NCBI GenBank assembly: GCA_001695595.3
Contig: MBPM02000014.1
Location: 1-64,000 of the forward strand
From: Plasmopara viticola
Lineage: Eukaryota > Oomycota > Peronosporomycetes > Peronosporales > Peronosporaceae
DNA length: 64,000 nucleotides
Direction: 5' to 3'
The stretch's first letter is position 1. The number at the start of each line of letters is the position of its first letter. Both the position numbers and the translations under genes were made by a program. Positions 59,442-64,000 of the stretch are shown here, one piece after another. The notes beneath the pieces are model-generated. The model saw nothing but the letters and a program-made list of their open reading frames with translations. It was not told the origin of the DNA and made no database searches.

Positions 59442-61574
59442 ATGAGCATGACAGATGTCTCCGACCAGAGCGGATGGCATGAGGTGGAGCAAACGCTCAC
59501 AGCGCTAGAGCTACCGCCCATTCCGCCTACATCTGATCCACAGCGACTATTGGGCTATGTGCTGCACATTTTGCCACGTTACACAGAGATGGAGATGCTA
59601 GCGACGCACTTCCGCCTGTACGCGTCTACTCTAGAGCAGGATATGGAGCAAATCAAGAGCCACGTGAAACTATTGACACGGGAGGCGTTAGGTGAAAGGG
59701 AAAAAAAAGATTTTTTGGAGCGATACGCGGCGCAGATAGTGAAGGAGCGCAACGATCTGTTGCACTCTCGAGGGTCCTCAAAGAAAAAAACGGCAGCGGG
59801 TGTCTCCCACTTCGTGTGGCACAACTGCTGCAAGAAAAACTCGAGTCATGCAATGGATTTAGCACCGTCAATATCTGCATTTCGAGGTGAGAAGCTGCAA
59901 GAAGCGACTAAACAGATCGAAGTGTTGCAGGAAGAAGTGCATAATCAGGAGCTGCTGCGAAAAGAGCTGGACTATTTGCTGAAAAGAACGCAGCGAGAAC
60001 ACGACAGCAAGATTGCGGCAGATCGAAAGTGTATTCAGCAGCTGGAGAAACAAGTTGTCCAGCGCTCAGCACTTCACTCGAGCTTAGAAAGGAAGTTGTT
60101 TGAAGTTGAGACGATGCTTGCTAGGCATGATCAAACAAAAGAAGAAGAATTTCGAGATGTTTACCATCGCCTGGAAGAGGTCCAAACAGACAATGCAAGG
60201 TTAAAAAAAGAAAGTATTCTTTTGCACGAAAAAGTAGAACTTATTACTTCTGACCGCTGTCGTTTACTTGGTATGCTGGAAGAAACGACAGAAACGAAAA
60301 ACGCATGTGCAGAACAAGTAGAAAATCTGACGAAGAAATGTCGATCGCTCGAATCCGAGGTCGAGGCTTTGCGATCCGAGATTGGTATGCTGCAGAATAT
60401 GGAAACTAGTGACGTTTGCTTACAGTACACAGCCAGAATAGATAAGCTACAGAAGGAACATTATCGTAGTGAGAAAATGCTACGTCAAGAGGTTGACCGC
60501 TTAAAGCAAGAAATCAGAAAGCGAGATGAATCACTGGTGCAGACGTTGAGCGCACACCAATCGATTACAAGAGTAGTTTCAGATCGGACTAGTACTGCAG
60601 AGAGCAATATTGTTTCGGCTGACGATGTACAACGGAAATATGGTAATTTTGATGATGATTGCCGGTATGAAAGTGATAAAGCAAGGTCGTCTCTGTCGAG
60701 AAGTCAGCTGTCGGTTGCACATGATTATTCTGACTTGTCGGTTGCACATGGAGATTCTAAACTGTCATCTTGGGCAGGGCAAAACTATTTTGACCTTTCT
60801 AAGGAGGTCAGAATTGTCAACGAAAGTCATATTGCGAGAAAACAAGGCCATATCTCTTGTCAAAGCCACTCTCGATCCAGCAAGCATGAAAATTCTTGGG
60901 ATATTGATGCTTTTTCTAGATGTTCGAGCTCTCCATCCAAGTCTTACGAAAATGGCGATAATACTACAGAGAAGTTCGACTGGGAGACGTTTATTGACAG
61001 CGCTTCTGACATTTCTAGCTTTCCAAATTCGAATGATCAAACAAAGTTCTTTCCATCAGCTATACCGCGGCCGATTGATTTCAGCACTAGCTCGATCGAC
61101 TGTGAAAATAGCATGATGAAAACGTCTGATTCCGCGCTTGCTAAAAATCGTGCCGACAGTTTGGCTGTAGAGCGCGATGAGTTTATATCCAATTCTGCAG
61201 ATGTGGATGAAATTGTGACATTTTACGAAAGTCCTAGCTTTATCAGAGACAATGAGAGTGAAGACGAGGAAGAAAAGAAGTCCGAAATAGGCGGCAAATG
61301 TGTAAGTAACGAGCCCAAACAGCACGATAGGAACGGCGAGATTGATTCTAAAAGCGTTCGGAATGAGCGAAACTACGAAAACATAGAAAGCTTGAAATAC
61401 GGTGTGCCTGTGCAAAATGATTTGGTGCAAGATTTGTCTCAAATGTTAAACGGCCTCGAGTTGAAGCGAAGGAAGGAAGAGCAGAAGGCGTCACAAGCAG
61501 AACGGGCACTCTTGGAGTATCAGCAACTTCAGCAAGGATTACAGGCCGTAAACATGTTTCCTTGCTCTTCATGA
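59442..61574 (+). CDS. Long coiled-coil protein of unknown function
   Basis: Single-exon frame of 710 residues. Residues 1-60 form a compact start (HEVEQTLTALELPPIPPTSD, then LLGYVLHILPRYTEMEML). About 60-390 is almost continuous heptad-like coiled coil (KLQEATKQIEVLQEEVHNQE; VENLTKKCRSLESEVEALRS; MLRQEVDRLKQEIRKRDESL). About 390-660 is Ser/Asp-rich and probably disordered. A last helix ends the protein (DLSQMLNGLELKRRKEEQKA). There is no enzymatic motif. Proteins of this shape serve in centrosomes, axonemes, tethers or chromosome axes; the sequence does not decide. It is divergent from the HEI10-like gene on a 119-bp promoter and its end is 29 bp from the end of the PITH gene. The first ATG was taken because the compact start follows at once. 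Confidence 0.75.
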   Translation: MSMTDVSDQSGWHEVEQTLTALELPPIPPTSDPQRLLGYVLHILPRYTEMEMLATHFRLYASTLEQDMEQIKSHVKLLTREALGEREKKDFLERYAAQIVKERNDLLHSRGSSKKKTAAGVSHFVWHNCCKKNSSHAMDLAPSISAFRGEKLQEATKQIEVLQEEVHNQELLRKELDYLLKRTQREHDSKIAADRKCIQQLEKQVVQRSALHSSLERKLFEVETMLARHDQTKEEEFRDVYHRLEEVQTDNARLKKESILLHEKVELITSDRCRLLGMLEETTETKNACAEQVENLTKKCRSLESEVEALRSEIGMLQNMETSDVCLQYTARIDKLQKEHYRSEKMLRQEVDRLKQEIRKRDESLVQTLSAHQSITRVVSDRTSTAESNIVSADDVQRKYGNFDDDCRYESDKARSSLSRSQLSVAHDYSDLSVAHGDSKLSSWAGQNYFDLSKEVRIVNESHIARKQGHISCQSHSRSSKHENSWDIDAFSRCSSSPSKSYENGDNTTEKFDWETFIDSASDISSFPNSNDQTKFFPSAIPRPIDFSTSSIDCENSMMKTSDSALAKNRADSLAVERDEFISNSADVDEIVTFYESPSFIRDNESEDEEEKKSEIGGKCVSNEPKQHDRNGEIDSKSVRNERNYENIESLKYGVPVQNDLVQDLSQMLNGLELKRRKEEQKASQAERALLEYQQLQQGLQAVNMFPCSS

Positions 61575-61603
61575 GTCAAGCGAATCGGCGCGCTGGCTTG
61601 TAA

Positions 61604-62450
61604 CTAAGTGAGCGACGTCGACCCAATGGTTTCATTGACTTTGTGTTCAGCCGGTTGAGGACGGGCCTCATACACGCACTCGACTATGCCATGACGCCAC
61701 TGTGCATTGATATCAAGCAGGTCAATGTCAAAATTTTCAGGGTCCGGTTTTTAGTTTTATTTACAGTAAATGTTCCTCACCTTCTTGCTTTCACCCTTGA
61801 CGCCAATATAGTAAATTTTAGTTTCGACGCCTCCATAGCTGTCCCGTACGAAAAGCGTCAAGCTGCTTACACCTTGAAATTTGCGTAATCTGCAGTAAAT
61901 GAGGTGAGAGATACGGCACTCCTAATTTGCTAATGATTGCCATACTGAAGCGGATAGTCTATGTTTGCTGTTTCATCCTCAACAAGATCCAATTTCTGTT
62001 GTGCTGACAATTCGTGTGCATTCGAAAAATCAATGTCATCTCGATTTGTGAAACTGATCACTACATTAGTGATATAAATGAAAAAATAAGTTAAAACAAA
62101 TTTACCTACAGTGTGACTTCTTTTGGGTGGGTGCCGTCACCCGCACAACCCGAGATACAAATGGATTTGATGCTGACAGCCTCGGTAAATGGAACAAATA
62201 CAATAAGCTCCGGATCGTCCTCGTTGCTAGCCAAGAAGCGCGAGCGGTCTCGACGCTCGTAGAAAGGCTTGAACGGGTGTGAGACGGCCTGTGGGTCCAG
62301 CGCATTAAGCACCCGAAGTTTGCTGGTGTCAATGAAGGGAAAGAGTGAATCTCCGTCAGCATCTTCCACCTCGAGGCTATGGTCGTGGTTATGGTCGTGG
62401 TTGTGGTCCTGGCCACCAAGAGCCGCATGCTCATCGTGGCAGTGCTGCAT
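61604..62450 (-). CDS. PITHD1: PITH-domain protein (PITHD1-like)
   Basis: Four exons on the minus strand: 62,110-62,450; 61,946-62,053; 61,781-61,889; 61,604-61,699, total 654 nt or 217 residues, close to human PITHD1 (211). The N-terminus is His/Asp-rich (DHNHDHNHDH), as in PITHD1. The PITH fold reads FKPFYERRDRSRFLASNEDD, ELIVFVPFTEAVSIKSICIS, THPKEVTL joined to FTNRDDIDFSNA, KFQGVSSLTLFV, KIYYIGVKGE and the last exon's PAEHKV. PITH is the proteasome-interacting domain first defined in thioredoxin-like TXNL1; no thioredoxin domain is present here. All three joins keep frame. The gene is tail to tail with the coiled-coil gene. Confidence 0.9.
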
Positions 62451-62587
62451 CTTCGAGTTACACTTGCTAACTGATGTCGGTGATTGGCTAAAATGGAGTG
62501 CGTATGATGATTCGATTTCTGACTGATAATGAGAGACTTTAAATGGGAACTAGCGGGACGTTGAGCGGTCATCATAAGCCATAACTG

Positions 62588-62821
62588 TTACGTCCTCATT
62601 GCCGGTACGTTTACCACGCGAAGAAAAACTTGCATCATTATCGTGGTTTCCATCAATGTCAGAGAATAGATCAGTGCAAATGCGCATGGTAAAGACACGT
62701 ACATGTTCCCAAACCCACGTCTAAGGATAGCCGGACGCCGTAAGTGGTGCGCATAGGAAAATTCCGTACGTAGCAGACGAAAGACACTTAATGGTGTTAA
62801 CCGCTGCATGCCAATTGCCAC
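62588..62821 (-). CDS. Small hypothetical protein, possibly mitochondrial
   Basis: A 77-codon minus-strand frame beginning MAIGMQRLTPLSVFRLLRTE, rich in Arg at the start, then a hydrophobic stretch. The start could be a mitochondrial presequence or a LYR-like helix, but the later part may be intron: a GTTTGG donor near 62,722 and a GCAAG acceptor near 62,630 would keep the frame open. It lies between PITHD1 and the CaaX gene on the same strand, where a small gene would fit. No family recognised. Confidence 0.3.
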   Translation of the reverse strand: MAIGMQRLTPLSVFRLLRTEFSYAHHLRRPAILRRGFGNMYVSLPCAFALIYSLTLMETTIMMQVFLRVVNVPAMRT

Positions 62822-63143
62822 ACGCTATTTGGGTGATGGCGCTGTCGCTGTGTAAAGTCTTGAAAGGGGATTAGGGCCAGCAATCCGCACACAACAAAAC
62901 TTGTCGGTCTCGAAGGTGGCCAAATTAGAGCTTTCGTCGTGAGTGCAAGCTTGTGGCTGGTCACTCGCGTGCAAAGCTGATGCTATCGCGTAATCTTAAA
63001 AGAGAGAAGGCTTATATCGTAGACAATGCGACAATTTCATTTAGCAAAGAACGTAAGTTACCAACACCTTTAAATAAGTGTAGTTGCGCACAAGCCTATT
63101 GCTACTTTTACCTCAACATGTTCCAATTGATATGTCCGACACA

Positions 63144-63500
63144 TCACATGACAGTGCAGCCGCACAGTCCGCAGGCACCGGCAGGCTGCTCGGCCTTTTT
63201 CTCTTTCTTCTTTTCCTCTCTGATCACTTTTCGCTCTTCTTTGATCTTCTTTACCTTTGCGACGCTGTCATTCTTGTACCCTTCAACTGTACTTGTCACC
63301 TTAGCCTTAAGGTCTTTGGCATCCTCCAACACATTTCGCGTCTTGTCCTTGATTTTTTCGGTCGCGCTGGCGTTCGGCTTGGGCGCGGCATTCCACACAA
63401 CGTTGTCCTCTTTATTAGCATGGATTGCAGGGGCGACAGGTCTGGGAGGCTGCGGCTCCTGGCCAGGGATTGGGGCGGCATTCCACGGCGAGTTCGACAT
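63144..63500 (-). CDS. Small charged protein with C-terminal CaaX box
   Basis: A 118-residue protein on the minus strand. The N-terminal third is Pro/Ala-rich with a repeated WNAAP motif (residues 6-10 and 36-40). The middle is a Lys/Glu-rich helix (KIKDKTRNVLEDAKDLKAKV; KVKKIKEERKVIREEKKKEK). The end is CGLCGCTVM: the last four residues, CTVM, form a CaaX box for prenylation (Met favours farnesyl), and two more Cys just before could be palmitoylated. A peripheral membrane role is inferred. The 199-codon frame on the opposite strand is taken as the shadow because it has low-complexity Phe/Leu runs mirroring the Lys/Glu helix. Function unknown. Confidence 0.7.
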   Translation of the reverse strand: MSNSPWNAAPIPGQEPQPPRPVAPAIHANKEDNVVWNAAPKPNASATEKIKDKTRNVLEDAKDLKAKVTSTVEGYKNDSVAKVKKIKEERKVIREEKKKEKKAEQPAGACGLCGCTVM

Positions 63501-63638
63501 TGAAGCGAATCAAGGTTTTGTTTGTTTGCCTGAGGAAGCGAATCCGGAATGATTTAGGCGTGACAAAAAGAGTTAAATGGTGTCTACACACGAATATGGC
63601 AGTTTAATGTTCACCGTTACGATCAAGATACATTTTTT

Positions 63639-63677
63639 GGGGGAGCGCCTATAGCTCCACCTAGAGCTACACCCCCC
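63639..63677. repeat. G-start palindromic segment, possible MULE terminus
   Basis: GGGGGAGCGCC is followed by an inverted pair TAGCTC/GAGCTA (63,652-63,669) and ends in a C-run, giving a 39-bp imperfect hairpin. It lies about 135 bp before the transposase start at 63,812, where a MULE inverted terminus would be expected. The matching right end is outside the window. Confidence 0.4.
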
Positions 63678-63811
63678 TCTTTATGCTGACCAATCAAAGT
63701 ACAGCTTTATATCTTCAGCCACCGCTTTTTCACTAAAATATAAGCGCCGGCAGGAATTCCTGTCAAACCAATTCCTCAGATTATTTGTCATTGCTTTGCC
63801 ACGTACCCACT

Positions 63812-64000
63812 ATGTCGAACCTCGAAAAGGCAACTTTTCCTTTTTTTGAAGAGTCGGAAAGCTCTGTTAAGGCTTTTGCCAAATATAACGGCTTTGCTGT
63901 ATGACTCAATCGTACCAAAAAGAGCAAAACAGGTGAATTAAGAGAGGTTTGGCTCAGATGTGTTCACAGTGGTTGTTGCAAGAAAAAGGGTAATGGCATC
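63812..64000 (+). pseudogene. MULE-type transposase N-terminus (FAR1-like domain), nonsense codon
   Basis: From the ATG at 63,812: VKAFAKYNGFAV, an in-frame TGA at 63,902-63,904, then LNRTKKSKTGELREVWLRC and HSGCCKKK. 'YAK.NGFAV...' followed by a basic stretch and Cys residues is the FAR1-like zinc-binding N-terminus of MULE transposases and their domesticated relatives. The TGA sits where a family Arg codon (CGA) would be a single C-to-T change away. The gene runs off the right edge. A TATA-like AAATATAAG lies at 63,736. Confidence 0.65.

Noticed and set aside
60610..61116. 168-codon plus frame inside the coiled-coil gene
   Set aside because: Overlaps the long 710-codon frame on the same strand and has no domain; a shadow.
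62953..63552. 199-codon plus-strand frame over the CaaX gene
   Set aside because: Its Phe/Leu/Ser-rich runs mirror the Lys/Glu helix of the minus-strand protein, which has a tidy start, helix and CaaX end; judged a shadow.

Overview
The window looks like a nuclear contig of an oomycete, most likely a Peronosporales plant pathogen (Phytophthora or downy mildew type). Reasons: introns of about 50-80 bp; genes only about 65 bp apart; a Crinkler (CRN) effector remnant with the LFLAK motif; Copia, MULE, Polinton-like and SINE debris; and an initiator like the oomycete core promoter. The species cannot be told from the sequence.

Layout. 0-2.9 kb: the end of a Copia element abuts a TCF25-like gene that has lost frame in one exon. 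2.9-10.7 kb: gene-poor DNA with decayed LTR-like repeats. 10.7-17.3 kb: three same-strand genes packed about 65 bp apart (GTPase-like protein, mitochondrial MnmE/GTPBP3, WD40 protein). 17.5-22.4 kb: a decayed Polinton/Maverick-like polymerase B plus integrase module on the minus strand, followed by a 577-bp element with 64-bp inverted ends and a 6-bp target duplication, then a broken CRN gene. 25.1-30.8 kb: VPS34 (class III PI 3-kinase), divergent from a FYVE-GAF protein. 31-57 kb: a long repeat-rich interval with two tRNA-derived SINEs, dispersed LTR-like repeats, Copia and chromodomain scraps, and a second virus-like block (42.4-47.4 kb) that includes a tail-fibre-like protein with an S74 chaperone domain. 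57.3-63.5 kb: a dense gene cluster with a HEI10-type meiotic RING protein, a coiled-coil protein on a 119-bp divergent promoter, a PITH-domain protein and a small protein ending in a CaaX box. 63.6-64 kb: the start of a FAR1/MULE-type transposase with a nonsense codon.

The window alternates compact gene islands with repeat-rich stretches, as expected of a 'two-speed' oomycete genome. Two functional pairings stand out: VPS34 makes PI3P and its divergent neighbour carries a PI3P-binding FYVE domain; and HEI10 shares a very short promoter with a long coiled-coil protein. Two conserved housekeeping genes (TCF25, MnmE) carry small indels, so either they are decaying or the assembly has indel errors. 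Exon limits were placed by eye from GT/AG sites, reading frame and family similarity remembered from general knowledge; no alignments were run.
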